64,000 bases of DNA. Origin: Saccharibacillus alkalitolerans. Lineage in GTDB: Bacteria; Bacillota; Bacilli; Paenibacillales; Paenibacillaceae. Positions 35,735 through 44,585 of this stretch are shown piece by piece (position 1 is the first letter of the stretch; each line of letters opens with the position of its first letter). The notes beneath the pieces were generated by a model. The model was not told the origin of the DNA. It did no database searches and saw only the letters and a list, made by a program, of their open reading frames with translations. A program made the position numbers and the translations under genes. Where the stretch lies: NCBI RefSeq assembly GCF_011090185.1, contig NZ_JAAFGS010000003.1:496001-560000 (forward strand), read 5' to 3'.

Positions 35735-36676
35735 ATGAAAATCCGGCATGTCAAATACGGCGTTTTTACGCTGATCGAAAATGAGAATCTGGCCGACACC
35801 CTGACTCCACCGGAGGAAGGCTTTTACTGGATCGACGCCGACCTTGACGATATTACGCTGCTTCAGCTCACCTTCGGGCTGCACGATCTGGCGGTCGAGG
35901 ATATGCTCGGCGAGGAAGAACAGCGGCCGAAGATCGAAATTTACGAAAACCATTACTTTACCGTCGTCAACAGCATCCGCTTCGACAACGAAGAAATCTT
36001 TATGCGGGCCCTCAACATTTTCCTGGGCCGGCATTTCATCATCACGGTGACCCGGCAGAAGATCCACGAGCTTCGCACGGTCAAACCCATCATGTGGGAA
36101 GAAGAAGTCAATACGCCGGACCGCTTCATGTATCTGCTGATCGACCGCGTCATCGACAACTTCTTCGCCGTCGGCGACCGGATCGAGGACCAGATCGAAC
36201 AGCTTGAAGAAGATATCCTGATGAATACGAAACGGACGCATCTGAACGATATCATCGGTCTCAGAGCGGAAATTCTCTGGCTCAAAAAGGTGCTTGTTCC
36301 TCAGCGCGAAGTCATCAACATCCTCAACAAAAAAGATCTGCGCCTGATCGACGACGAGCTGCAAAAATACTTCAGCGACATCTACGAAAACGCGGTCAAA
36401 GTCTCGGAAGCATTCGATACGTACCGCGACCTGATGGGCAACCTTCGAGAAGCCTACCAGTCGAGCATTTCCAACCGCGCGAACGAGATCATGAAGGTGT
36501 TTACGGTCATCACGACCATCTTCATGCCGCTCACCGTGGTAACGGGCATCTACGGCATGAACTTCGACCATATGCCCGAGCTGCACTGGACTTTCGGCTA
36601 TCCGATGGTCATTCTGCTCATGATCGTGCTCGGCGTCACGATGTATCTCCTGTTCCGCAAAAAAGGCTGGCTGTAA
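35735..36676 (+). CDS. corA: CorA-family magnesium/divalent cation transporter
   Basis: 313 residues from the ATG at 35735 (GAAGGAGTG upstream). A large N-terminal cytoplasmic domain with long helices (IEDQIEQLEEDIL ... ANEIMKVFTVITTIFMPLTVV) is followed by two C-terminal membrane helices (about 253-273 and 286-306) joined by the signature YGMNF loop (GMN motif). CorA pentamers take up Mg2+ or other divalent ions. A long cruciform terminator follows. Confidence 0.95.
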   Translation: MKIRHVKYGVFTLIENENLADTLTPPEEGFYWIDADLDDITLLQLTFGLHDLAVEDMLGEEEQRPKIEIYENHYFTVVNSIRFDNEEIFMRALNIFLGRHFIITVTRQKIHELRTVKPIMWEEEVNTPDRFMYLLIDRVIDNFFAVGDRIEDQIEQLEEDILMNTKRTHLNDIIGLRAEILWLKKVLVPQREVINILNKKDLRLIDDELQKYFSDIYENAVKVSEAFDTYRDLMGNLREAYQSSISNRANEIMKVFTVITTIFMPLTVVTGIYGMNFDHMPELHWTFGYPMVILLMIVLGVTMYLLFRKKGWL

Positions 36677-36713
36677 GCCGCGCTCGCTTCCGCGGGCTTA
36701 AGCCGTTAACCGA

Positions 36714-36761
36714 AAAGGGCTGTTCCAGGCTTCCGTCTCCGGAAGCGCGGAACAGCCCTTT
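36714..36761 (+). terminator. intrinsic terminator between corA and the HRDC gene
   Basis: AAAGGGCTGTTCC / GGAACAGCCCTTT outer stem with an inner GCTTCC / GGAAGC stem; convergent position, may act on both strands. Confidence 0.85.
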
Positions 36762-36785
36762 GTGCGTAATGCGCCGGCGCTGCCG

Positions 36786-37904
36786 TCAATCGGTGCCGGT
36801 CTTACGCTGCCGGTTTGGCTGCTTCACTCCGCCGGGCGCGATCACGACTTCGGGCGAATCGGCTCTCGGAAGACCGGCCTCGGACGCCGCATTTCCTCCG
36901 GCTTCGGCTCGTTCATTCTCCCGGCGGTAGCGAATGCGAAGCAGGCGCAGCTGTTCGTACAAAATGTCGAGTCCCGGCTCGCTGGGCGGCTCTTCGCCGT
37001 AAATTTTTTTCAGCACGGGCTTCAGGAACGAATCGCCCAGCTCCGCATAGGCCTGCATGACGGCGTCGCGCTGTTCCTGCGGCATCAGCTGGATCTCGTG
37101 TTCGATAACCGTCTCCATATTGTAGCCGCTCTTCTCCAGCGATTCCATCATCTCGATCAGTTCCCGGCGCTCCAGTCCGCTGTCCTGGCCGATTTGCGCC
37201 AGCGAAACGGTGGCCCCTTCGGACCGGGAAGCTTCCAGCAGCAGCCGGGTTGCGCGGACGCGTTCGGCTTCCCGCTTGAACTTCCGTTCTTTTCCTTTGT
37301 ACGTCCAGGCTTCGAACTCTTCTTCGTCCAGACGCCGCTCCACCCAATCCAGCGGGAAAGTATGGGCCCGTTCCGCGTTCTTCGTATGTTCCAGCAGCGC
37401 CTCTCCGTACCGCTGCACGGTATTCTCGCCGATGCCCGGCAGTTCGCGGAGTTCGTCGAGCGTCTGCGGCAGGAACGTGCAGATCAGCTTCAGCGCGCGA
37501 TTGGTGGCAATCAGATATGGAGCCCGGCGATCCTCGGTCGCCCGAGCTCTCCGCCAGGCGGCCATTCGTTTGTACAGTTCTTCATCCGCATGCAGCTCGC
37601 TGTAGCAGATCAGCTTCTGCGTGAAGCGTCCGCGCTGTCCGGACTCCAGAAACTCCTGAAACGTATCCCGGATGATCGGACGGTAGCCCTCGGCCAGCTT
37701 CGCCGCCAGCTGATGCCGATAGACGGCCAGCATTTCGTTCCAGACCGATCCTTCGTACCAAATTTCCCGGTCGGGGCCGGCCAGTCCTTCTTCCCGACTC
37801 CATCCGCTGCTCCACAGCCCGCCTTCTTCCTCGATCCATACTTGAGCGGCCTCGACTTCGTTCCCGTGCTCAATCTCCATCCGGTTCAAAAATACGATCG
37901 TCAT
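36786..37904 (-). CDS. HRDC domain protein
   Basis: 372 residues, cytoplasmic. An HRDC nucleic-acid-binding domain is seen at about 112-182 (LYKRMAAWRRARATEDRRAPYL ... LRELPGIGENTVQRYGEALLE). The C-terminal part (about 200-340) resembles a helix-turn-helix (TVSLAQIGQDSGLERRELIEMMESLEKSGY) as in RecQ-C / RQC-like helical domains. No helicase or nuclease motif is present. Its role is unknown; DNA or RNA binding is inferred. The last ~35 residues are low complexity. Confidence 0.8.
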   Translation of the reverse strand: MTIVFLNRMEIEHGNEVEAAQVWIEEEGGLWSSGWSREEGLAGPDREIWYEGSVWNEMLAVYRHQLAAKLAEGYRPIIRDTFQEFLESGQRGRFTQKLICYSELHADEELYKRMAAWRRARATEDRRAPYLIATNRALKLICTFLPQTLDELRELPGIGENTVQRYGEALLEHTKNAERAHTFPLDWVERRLDEEEFEAWTYKGKERKFKREAERVRATRLLLEASRSEGATVSLAQIGQDSGLERRELIEMMESLEKSGYNMETVIEHEIQLMPQEQRDAVMQAYAELGDSFLKPVLKKIYGEEPPSEPGLDILYEQLRLLRIRYRRENERAEAGGNAASEAGLPRADSPEVVIAPGGVKQPNRQRKTGTD

Positions 37905-37951
37905 TCTGCTTCCCCCCGCCTTATCGCGAAAATGTCAGCCGAAACGCAAAA

Positions 37952-37989
37952 AAGCACCTCTCCTACATGGACATGTAAGAGAGGTGCTT
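37952..37989 (-). terminator. intrinsic terminator of the MOSC gene
   Basis: AAGCACCTCTC(C)TACATG and CATGTA(A)GAGAGGTGCTT arms with a T-run on the minus strand, 107 bases after the MOSC stop. Confidence 0.8.
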
Positions 37990-38095
37990 CCTCCGCGCTT
38001 GTATGCTGCTGACCTTATAATACCCTTTATATGGAATAAGCGTCAAGACGATTTTGGACATTTTCGCGTCCGCTTCGTTCCGCGCGGCCGGCCCT

Positions 38096-38755
38096 TCAAT
38101 ACCTGTCTTCCAGCTCCGCCAACCTTTTTTCAAGCGATCCGCGCCAGGCCATGGCCAGCTCTTCGACGGCAAGCAGGCTGCGAATCGCGTCGGCGTCGTC
38201 CTTCAGCCGATACTTGATCTCGTTGGCGCGCATGACGGTCATGCCCGCCGGATGCCGCTCCAGCAGCTTCACCCGGTCGCCGGCCGAGACCTTCCCTTCC
38301 CGGAGTACCCGAAAGTAAAAGCCGCTGTAGCCCGTTTCCTGCACCATCGCCGGAAGTTCGGGCACGCCGTAGCGGACCGACAGCTTGAAACACGGCTGCC
38401 TCGGCTGGCTGAGCTGCACGACGGCTTCGCCGATTTCGAACGTGTCGCCGATGCAAAAGTCCTCTTCCGCTCCGCCTTCGATCGACAGATTTTCGCCGAA
38501 AGCGCCCGGCTCCAGCTTGGGCAGCAGCGCCTTTTCCCAGAACGGGAAGCGGTCTGCCGAATACGCGCAGGCCGCTTTGTCCGCGCCCCCGTGATTTTTG
38601 AGATCCGCCTGTCCGTCTCCTTCGAAGCCGAGCCTGCTCAAATAAACGGGGCCGTCGACCGGGTATTTGAAGAGGCCCGTTTCCACTTCTTTTCGGCCGT
38701 GCGGCACGACTTTCGGCAGGCCGACGTTAACGGACGCGATGGTCGTCTCCTTCAC
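38096..38755 (-). CDS. MOSC domain protein (YiiM-like)
   Basis: 219 residues from GTG 38755, with AGGGAGGG about 6-7 bases upstream. MOSC domain (about 20-160), including KNHGGADKAACAYSADRFPFW, GAFGENLSIEGG and the conserved Cys of SQPRQPCFKL; a C-terminal helical '3-alpha' domain (about 160-215) follows. YiiM proteins bind molybdenum cofactor and reduce N-hydroxylated compounds in E. coli. Whether this one does so is inferred. No molybdenum cofactor genes are adjacent. Confidence 0.88.
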   Translation of the reverse strand: MKETTIASVNVGLPKVVPHGRKEVETGLFKYPVDGPVYLSRLGFEGDGQADLKNHGGADKAACAYSADRFPFWEKALLPKLEPGAFGENLSIEGGAEEDFCIGDTFEIGEAVVQLSQPRQPCFKLSVRYGVPELPAMVQETGYSGFYFRVLREGKVSAGDRVKLLERHPAGMTVMRANEIKYRLKDDADAIRSLLAVEELAMAWRGSLEKRLAELEDRY

Positions 38756-38804
38756 TGTTTATCCCTCCCTTTCCGGCACCGCTCATGCGGCTGCCCCTAT
38801 CCGC

Positions 38805-39917
38805 TTACTGCATCGATACCCACTGGCCGAATACCAGCGTGTTGCTCAAGGAGCGGCCTGCGTTCGTCAGCGTGCGTCCGTTGGCGTACATGGCCGACGA
38901 CGCTCCGCCGTCCAGGTTCATCGCCTGCTTGGCGCCCATTTTTTGCATGACCTGCGCCCACTGCTTCATCGTTGCGCCGCCTACCGTCGCCAGCATGACC
39001 GAGCCGTCCGGCATGATGGCGATTCCGCTGCGCGCTCCGGAAGCGGTCAAGATTTTGGGATCGCTGAAGCCTTCGCCCGCGGGATCCAGCGCCACCTTGC
39101 CGTCTTTGACCAGACGCGGTCCCGCTCCGACGGCGGTCACGACATCGTCCCAAGGAATAGGTTTCTTGTTGACGTCCAGATAAGTAATGTTCATCTCGAC
39201 CGTCGAGCCCACTTCGAACCGTCCTGCATTGGTTTGCTCCGAACCGTGATAGACCAGCACGTATCCGTCGCTCGGAATAGCCGCGTTCCGGTTCGCTTCT
39301 TTTTTCACGACTTTGTCTTTGCGCACGGTGACGGCGATTCCGCCGCTGAATCCGACGTTGGTTCCGCGCGCCGAATTGTACATCAACACGACGTTCTGTC
39401 CGGTATCCGGAGTCCGGTTGACGAACGTGGCGTACCAGCTGGCGGATTTGCTCCGGCCGGACTTATCCGGCTTGCCGGTGACCATGCCCGCGATGTTCGC
39501 GCGGAGCGAATCCATCAGCACGGTTCCGTCCTTTTTGAACCCGATGCTGGTGCCGTAATAGCCGGTGTGCACGACTTGGCCTTTCGAGATCAGCGTTCCG
39601 TACGGATCGGCCGGGCCGCCGTACGAATTGAAGAAGGCCCCGTTGATCGCCGCCGTCGCCTTGCTGTTTTTCACGATCGAAGCGAAGTTCTGCGTCTGAC
39701 CGACCTGCCCCTGGGCCAAACCCAGCGCCGCTTTCGTTCCTTTCGGAATCGTCACCGTCTGCACGGTAAACGTGCGTCCCGCCGCCGATACTTTGCGTAC
39801 GGCTGTCGTGATCGACGCCGCCGCGTCGGCCTGCTTTTCCCCCGCCAGACCGAACACGCCCGATACCGCCAGCACCCCCGCCAGCAGCATCGTCCCCCAT
39901 TTTTTGCTTTTCATCAC
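38805..39917 (-). CDS. secreted phosphodiester glycosidase family (NAGPA-like) protein
   Basis: 370 residues from GTG 39917 (GGGGAG 8 bases upstream; an ATG follows immediately). A signal peptide (residues 1-33, MLLAGVLAVSGVFGLAGEKQ then ADA) suggests export. The catalytic domain shares the family marks with the protein at 1450-2514: AINGAFFNSYGGP, AVGAGPRLVKDGK, MLATVGGATMKQW and the near-terminal AMNLDGGASSAMYANG. The substrate is unknown; a cell-wall polymer or exported phosphodiester-linked sugar is plausible by family. Confidence 0.85.
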   Translation of the reverse strand: MMKSKKWGTMLLAGVLAVSGVFGLAGEKQADAAASITTAVRKVSAAGRTFTVQTVTIPKGTKAALGLAQGQVGQTQNFASIVKNSKATAAINGAFFNSYGGPADPYGTLISKGQVVHTGYYGTSIGFKKDGTVLMDSLRANIAGMVTGKPDKSGRSKSASWYATFVNRTPDTGQNVVLMYNSARGTNVGFSGGIAVTVRKDKVVKKEANRNAAIPSDGYVLVYHGSEQTNAGRFEVGSTVEMNITYLDVNKKPIPWDDVVTAVGAGPRLVKDGKVALDPAGEGFSDPKILTASGARSGIAIMPDGSVMLATVGGATMKQWAQVMQKMGAKQAMNLDGGASSAMYANGRTLTNAGRSLSNTLVFGQWVSMQ

Positions 39918-40380
39918 GAACGCTTCTCCCCTAACTTGTTTTTTTGCGCCTGTTTTCCTCGGCTGCCTGCTTTCTTTATTTGGCGATCGCGGGCGCTTTT
40001 TCCTGCTTTTCGGAGGAAAAAGGTTCCGGCGCTGCGGAGGGGCATGTGGGGCACGCGGGGTACAAGGAGGCGCTGCGGGAAAAGGGCCTGCGGATCGCCG
40101 TTAAAATCCGATTCCTTCTCATTGTATAAAACACGCTGTCGGTAAGGAACCGGATTTTAAATGCGAACGCTCCGCTTCCTTCGGCTCCTTTTCCCTCCGC
40201 TGGTGCGTGCCGCGCGGGAGGGAAGCTTTTTCCGGTCCCAAAGCACAAAAAAGCGGCCGCTTTTTTGTTGTTGGGACATAGAGAAGGAGGCCCCTGCACA
40301 GCGAGCGCTTTGCAGGGGCCTCCCTTCGATTAAGGAAGCAATATAGATCGACGACCTGACTATAAAGCCGATATGCGGTC
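39918..40380. other. intergenic region with two strong hairpins
   Basis: No gene is seen in these 463 bases. A 20-base perfect palindrome AAAAAAGCGGCCGCTTTTTT lies at 40249-40268 and a stem of about 16 pairs at 40284-40326 (AAGGAGGCCCCTGCA / TGCAGGGGCCTCCCTT). Either may terminate transcription of the exonuclease operon on the minus strand. TATACAAT on the minus strand near 40130 could be part of the promoter for the secreted protein, but no -35 box fits well. Confidence 0.6.
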
Positions 40381-41313
40381 TTAGCCGAACACGTCCACGC
40401 CCATCATCTTGCCCAGGCTGCTCATCTCCAGTTCCTCGAATTTCGCGGACACTTTCGAGTCGTCGATCTGGAACTTGCACAGGTCGATCGGGCACTCCAC
40501 CGGAACTTCGCAGTGAATCTCGGCCAGGGAGCGGGACATATGCAGCATGTCGAGGTCGTTTTCGATCTTGGTCCGCACGGACTTGGTCAGCTTGTCGAGG
40601 TTGGCGAGAATGCCGTCCACGTCGCCGAATTCCTGTACGAGCTTGATCGCGGTTTTTTCCCCGATGCCTTTGACGCCCGGATAGTTATCGCTGCTGTCGC
40701 CCATTAAGCCTTTCATGTCTACGACCTGGGAAGGCTTCAGGCCTTTTTCTTCCATCAGGAATTCCGGCGTGTACACCTGGTAGTTGCCGTAGCCTTTTTT
40801 CATGATGATGACCTTGATCCGTTCGTCGGTCAGCTGCAGCAGATCGTTGTCGCCGGACAGAATCTGCACGTCCATATGGGACTCGCGGGCGCAGCGTTTG
40901 GCGATCGTGCCGATGCAGTCGTCCGCTTCGTAACCCGGCATGCCGATGTTCGGGATGTCCATCGCTTCGACGACCTCCTTGACGAGATCGAACTGCGGGA
41001 TCAGGTCGTCGGGCGCGGCGGAACGGTTGCCTTTGTACGATTCGAACTGTTCCGTCCGGAACGTGCGGCCGCCCATGTCCCAGCAGCAGGCGACGTGCGT
41101 CGGATCGAACTGCCGAATCGCGTCCCACAAATAACGGACGAAGCCGTAAATGCCGTTGGTCGGAACGCCCGCTTCGGTGCGGCGAATATAGCCTTTGAGC
41201 GCCGTCGCGTAATAGGCCCGGAACAGCAGCGCCATGCCGTCGACCAGCATCAGCGTCGGTTTGCGCGCCAGCACGTTTTCCGGAAGCCCTTCGATACCGC
41301 CGTGTTCGCTCAT
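40381..41313 (-). CDS. stand-alone 5'-3' exonuclease (FEN-like, YpcP/ExoA type)
   Basis: 310 residues. It resembles the 5'-3' exonuclease domain of DNA polymerase I as a separate protein: MLVDGMALLFRAYYA, the acidic metal-binding segment GYEADDCIGT, LSGDNDLLQL and the helix-hairpin-helix region DSSDNYPGVKGIGEKTA. It probably removes RNA primers or flaps in replication and repair. The start overlaps the stop of the arsC-like gene by 4 bases (ATGA). Confidence 0.9.
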   Translation of the reverse strand: MSEHGGIEGLPENVLARKPTLMLVDGMALLFRAYYATALKGYIRRTEAGVPTNGIYGFVRYLWDAIRQFDPTHVACCWDMGGRTFRTEQFESYKGNRSAAPDDLIPQFDLVKEVVEAMDIPNIGMPGYEADDCIGTIAKRCARESHMDVQILSGDNDLLQLTDERIKVIIMKKGYGNYQVYTPEFLMEEKGLKPSQVVDMKGLMGDSSDNYPGVKGIGEKTAIKLVQEFGDVDGILANLDKLTKSVRTKIENDLDMLHMSRSLAEIHCEVPVECPIDLCKFQIDDSKVSAKFEELEMSSLGKMMGVDVFG

Positions 41314-41687
41314 TCGCCTTCCTCCTTTTTGCCCCAGCTTTGTTCGTACGTCTCCGGTTTGAAGCCGAGCGTGACGCGACGCCCGTCGGTCACGACCGGA
41401 CGCTTGATCAGTTTCCCGTTCGAAGCCAGCAGCTCCGCGCGTTCTTCTTCGTTCAGGGCGGCCAGCTTGTCTTTCAGCCCCAGCTCTTTATAGACTTCGC
41501 CGCTGACGTTGAAAAATTTCTTCGATTCCAATCCGCTTTTGGCGATAAGGTCCAGCACTTCTTCTTTGGAAGGCGGCTGTTCCACGATCGGAATCAGCTC
41601 CAGCTCGTACCCTTCGTTTTGCAGCCATTTGATGGCGTTGCGGCAGGTGCTGCATTTGGCATAATGATAAACGTTCAGTGTAGTCAT
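41310..41687 (-). CDS. ArsC/Spx-family thioredoxin-fold protein
   Basis: 125 residues. The CxxC of the Spx/YffB/MgsR branch (YHYAKCSTCRNAIKWL) lies near the N-terminus; the conserved KRPVV (cis-Pro) motif and the GFKPETYEQSW end are seen. Although often annotated arsenate reductase, members of this branch commonly are regulators or of unknown role, and there is no ars operon here. Co-translation with the exonuclease is indicated by a 4-base overlap. Confidence 0.88.
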   Translation of the reverse strand: MTTLNVYHYAKCSTCRNAIKWLQNEGYELELIPIVEQPPSKEEVLDLIAKSGLESKKFFNVSGEVYKELGLKDKLAALNEEERAELLASNGKLIKRPVVTDGRRVTLGFKPETYEQSWGKKEEGE

Positions 41688-41744
41688 CGGTGTCGCTCAC
41701 ATCTCTTTCTTCGGTTCTTCGTTTTCATGACGGCGTTTCTTCGT

Positions 41745-42701
41745 TTAAGCTTCACTGCCTCGCGCGCCGGCGCTCAACGTCCGCTCCAGTTCTTCCAAGT
41801 CGGGCGGAAAAGGAGCTTCGAACGTCAGCCGTTCGCCCGAGAGCGGATGGACGAACGCCAGGCGGAACGCATGGAGCGCCTGCCGGCCGATCTTTTCGTC
41901 CAACGTTTGGGACGAAGCGAATTCGTCCGGCGTCAGCGGCGCGTCCGGCGCGTATTTATACATCTCGTCGCCGAGCAGCGGACAGCCGATATGGGTCATA
42001 TGCACCCGAATCTGATGCGTGCGTCCGCTCTCCAGTTCCAATTCGATCAGCGAAGCGCGGGCCTGAAGATAGCGTTCCAGCGTCCGATAGCGCGTCGCGG
42101 CGGAATAACCCGACGACGTCACGATCCGTATATGCGGATTGTCCGGATCGCGGTCGATCGGTCCTTCGACGCGGCCGTTCTCCGGCTGCGGATAGCCGTG
42201 GACGAACGCGCGGTACGTCTTGTCGACGGTGCCCGCGATCATCTGCTCGGAGATATGCTGATGCACGTAAGGGTTTTTGGCGATCGCCAGCACGCCCGAC
42301 GTCTCGCGGTCCAGCCGGTGCACCGGACGGAAGCGGACCTGCTCGCCCCGCTCCCGCCAGTGATGCACGACCCCGTTCGCCAGCGTGCCGGTGTAATGGC
42401 CGTGCGTGGGATGAACGATCACCCCAGCCGCTTTGTTGACGATCAAGAGATCGCGATCCTCGTACAGAATATCCAGCGGCATCTTTTCCGGCAAAATGTC
42501 GTCCGACACTTCCCTTTCCATCCGGAGTTCGACGATATCCCCGGGTTTGAGATGCACGCTGATGTAGACGCGCTTGCCGTTCAGCATAATGCCGCGTTCG
42601 GTCATTTTGAGCCGCGAAGTCAGTTTGCGCGAGACGCCGAGCCGATTATGCAGCAGCGTCTTCAGCGTCCAGCCGTTTTCGCGTTCGGACACGGTATACA
42701 C
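41745..42701 (-). CDS. RluA family pseudouridine synthase
   Basis: 318 residues from GTG 42701; no better start is available because the frame is closed 87 bases upstream, though its ribosome binding site is weak. An S4-like N-terminal domain (LTSRLKMTERGIMLNG) is followed by the catalytic domain with the signature FRPVHRLDRETSGVL (catalytic Asp) and SGRTHQIRVHM. It converts specific uridines in rRNA or tRNA to pseudouridine; the target cannot be told from sequence. Confidence 0.92.
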   Translation of the reverse strand: MYTVSERENGWTLKTLLHNRLGVSRKLTSRLKMTERGIMLNGKRVYISVHLKPGDIVELRMEREVSDDILPEKMPLDILYEDRDLLIVNKAAGVIVHPTHGHYTGTLANGVVHHWRERGEQVRFRPVHRLDRETSGVLAIAKNPYVHQHISEQMIAGTVDKTYRAFVHGYPQPENGRVEGPIDRDPDNPHIRIVTSSGYSAATRYRTLERYLQARASLIELELESGRTHQIRVHMTHIGCPLLGDEMYKYAPDAPLTPDEFASSQTLDEKIGRQALHAFRLAFVHPLSGERLTFEAPFPPDLEELERTLSAGARGSEA

Positions 42702-42785
42702 GATCGGATCGCAGTAGCCGTACTCCGGATCGATTCCTTTTTCTGTCGGAAAATGATGAGGTCTGTTTTCTGTCGGTTCGATTTT

Positions 42786-43385
42786 TCATTCACCCTGCTC
42801 TTGTTCATTTTGACGGTCTTTGTCTCCGGAAAACACCCGGGCTCCGCGCACGTATTCCACGTCGTCCACTCTCAATATGAGATTGGCCGTTCGGGCGGCG
42901 CTGAAAAAATAATCGGACAGCCGATTGAGATAGCGCAGCACCTCGGGATTGATCTCCGCCTCGTCCGTCAGCGCCACGACGCGCCGTTCCGCTCGCCGGC
43001 AGACGGTGCGGCAGACATGCAGCGCGGCGGCCGGCGGACTTCCGCCGGGCAAAATAAACCGCTCGAGCGGCGGATTGTCCGCCTCCAGCCTGTCGATCCA
43101 CAGCTCCAGCCGCTCCGTCATCGCCGCGTGCGTCTTGTACGGCTGTTGGGCCGCGGGCGTATAAGCAAGATCGGACCCGCAGTCGAACAGCTCCTGGCCG
43201 ATGACGGACAGCTGCTCGCGCAGGTCTTTGAACCGATCGTCCTGCAGCAGCGCGGAAGCCTGACCGACAAAACTGTTCAGCTCGTCGATCGTTCCGTAAG
43301 CCTCGACGCGGGCATCGTCTTTGCGCACCCTTCCCCCGATCACCGACGTTTGTCCGCCGTCTCCCGTTTTCGTATAAATGCGCAT
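42786..43385 (-). CDS. cob(I)alamin adenosyltransferase, PduO type
   Basis: 199 residues. It transfers the adenosyl group of ATP to cob(I)alamin, giving adenosylcobalamin. PduO-type marks are the N-terminal IYTKTGDGGQTS (ATP binding) and VEAYGTIDELNSFVGQA, with FILPGGSPPAAALHVCRTVCRRAERR in the C-terminal half. GGAAGGGGGC precedes the ATG. No cobalamin-dependent enzyme is encoded close by. Confidence 0.94.
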   Translation of the reverse strand: MRIYTKTGDGGQTSVIGGRVRKDDARVEAYGTIDELNSFVGQASALLQDDRFKDLREQLSVIGQELFDCGSDLAYTPAAQQPYKTHAAMTERLELWIDRLEADNPPLERFILPGGSPPAAALHVCRTVCRRAERRVVALTDEAEINPEVLRYLNRLSDYFFSAARTANLILRVDDVEYVRGARVFSGDKDRQNEQEQGE

Positions 43386-43430
43386 GTCCGCGCCCCCTTC
43401 CCATTCTGTATTCCGTTAAAAAGCGCAGAC

Positions 43431-43976
43431 TCAGCCTTCCGTCAGCTTCTGCAGCACCTTGATCGCCGCGTCCTTGTCCGGAGCGTTCACGAGCACGCAG
43501 GCGAGCAGGCCTTCCGGCGCATAACCGGCATCCCGGAACATCTTCATGTCCTTGACCGGGATCCCGAACAGATGCTCTTCGGTGACCGGATCTTTCTCGC
43601 CGTCTTTCAGCACGCCGTTCTCGAATACGCCTTCCGGATACTCGGATTTGTCGAAATAATCGTCAAGCACGATATGAGCGCCGTCCTTGCCGTACGTCTT
43701 GATCGTATCTTCCGGCAGAATCACGATCGCGTTTCCCCCCGCCGCGTATTCGACCAGCACTTTTTGCAGGTCGAACAGCGGCGAGTAATTGAATTCCGCT
43801 TTCAAATCCGGCGAATCCGTCTTCAGCTTTTCCTGAATCTGGTCGATCGCTTCCCGGCTGGCGGATGCCTTGTCCGACATAAAGATCAAAACGTTGTCAT
43901 CGCCTTTGCCGCATCCGGCCAGCAGCATGATCGTCGCGATCAGCAGCATCCAGATCCCCGCTTTTTTCCCCTTCAC
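43431..43976 (-). CDS. small lipoprotein of unknown function
   Basis: 181 residues from GTG 43976 with AAGGAGGA upstream. A lipoprotein signal (KAGIWMLLIATIMLLAGCGK; lipobox LAGC, lipidated Cys22) anchors it outside the membrane. The mature part is soluble, rich in Asp and Lys (DKASASREAIDQIQEKLK). It is seen in Paenibacillaceae-like genomes by general build only; I recognise no named family. Confidence 0.8.
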   Translation of the reverse strand: MKGKKAGIWMLLIATIMLLAGCGKGDDNVLIFMSDKASASREAIDQIQEKLKTDSPDLKAEFNYSPLFDLQKVLVEYAAGGNAIVILPEDTIKTYGKDGAHIVLDDYFDKSEYPEGVFENGVLKDGEKDPVTEEHLFGIPVKDMKMFRDAGYAPEGLLACVLVNAPDKDAAIKVLQKLTEG

Positions 43977-44134
43977 TTCTTATTCCTCCTTGAACGTTTC
44001 CCCCGGCATTTATGCAGGCCCGTCGGCTGCGCCGATCTCGACTCCGCATGAGTGCCCGTAATAAAAGTCTCCTCTCCAATATATCATACTCGCCTGCCGC
44101 AAGCATTTCCCTCCGCGCGCCTTGCGCGGAAAAC

Positions 44135-44173
44135 AAAAAAGGAAGAGCTTCTCCCGCGAAGTCTCTTCCTTTT
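44135..44173 (-). terminator. intrinsic terminator of the Spo0E-like gene
   Basis: AAAAGGAAGAG / CTCTTCCTTTT with an inner GCTTC / GAAGT pairing and a T-run on the minus strand, 34 bases after the stop. Confidence 0.85.
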
Positions 44174-44206
44174 CCGCTTGTATGCGATTCCGTATCCGTA
44201 TGAGGG

Positions 44207-44458
44207 TCACGATCTGGACAGCTGCATATATTCGTTGATCTTCAGATCCAGCCGGCTGCTGATATCGACGACGGCGGCCGCGGTGAACGACCGTTCCCGC
44301 CTGAACGTCTCTTCCATCAGAGCGCGCAAAGCGCGAATCTCTTCCTGCAGAAGCCGCTCGCGATCCGCCGCATGGCCGGGAACGTCGGAACCTCGCTGCG
44401 AACCTGACCGTACAGCCGCGTGTTCATGGATCGGCCGTTGGAACGAAGCAGCCGCCAA
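44207..44458 (-). CDS. Spo0E-family aspartyl-phosphate phosphatase-like protein
   Basis: 83 residues from TTG 44458, which has AAGGAGG 9 bases upstream; the nearby ATG at 44466 is in another frame and stops after 13 codons. The C-terminal half (LQEEIRALRALMEETF, then SSRLDLKINEYMQL) matches the two-helix Spo0E fold, with the D-x-x-I-N-x-Y pattern of the family. Members dephosphorylate Spo0A~P and delay sporulation. The N-terminal ~30 residues are unconserved. A strong SigA promoter (44500-44528) precedes it. Confidence 0.75.
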   Translation of the reverse strand: MAAASFQRPIHEHAAVRSGSQRGSDVPGHAADRERLLQEEIRALRALMEETFRRERSFTAAAVVDISSRLDLKINEYMQLSRS

Positions 44459-44499
44459 AAAGCATTCCTCCTTGAAAAAATTCCCTGTTTTGAGTCCCC

Positions 44500-44528
44500 A
44501 TTATATAAAAGGTCCTCATTAAAAGCAA
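44500..44528 (-). promoter_or_regulatory. SigA promoter of the Spo0E-like gene
   Basis: On the minus strand TTGCTT (44528-44523), 17 bases, TATAAT (44505-44500). Confidence 0.75.
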
Positions 44529-44585
44529 ATTCTTCAAGGAAGAGGAATGTTCCCCTTTTCCGAATCTTTACTTGCCTTTGCGCCG

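Noticed and set aside
40249-40268. A 20-base palindrome containing a NotI-like core
   Set aside because: It may just be a terminator hairpin; there is no sign of a mobile element or protein site.
41310-41687. Arsenate reductase annotation for the ArsC-like protein
   Set aside because: No arsR, arsB or other ars gene is near, and the CSTC motif with its neighbours fits the Spx/YffB-like branch.
42739-42776. Direct repeats TTTTCTGTCGG upstream of the RluA-type gene
   Set aside because: Two short copies without dyad symmetry or promoter boxes; could be chance.
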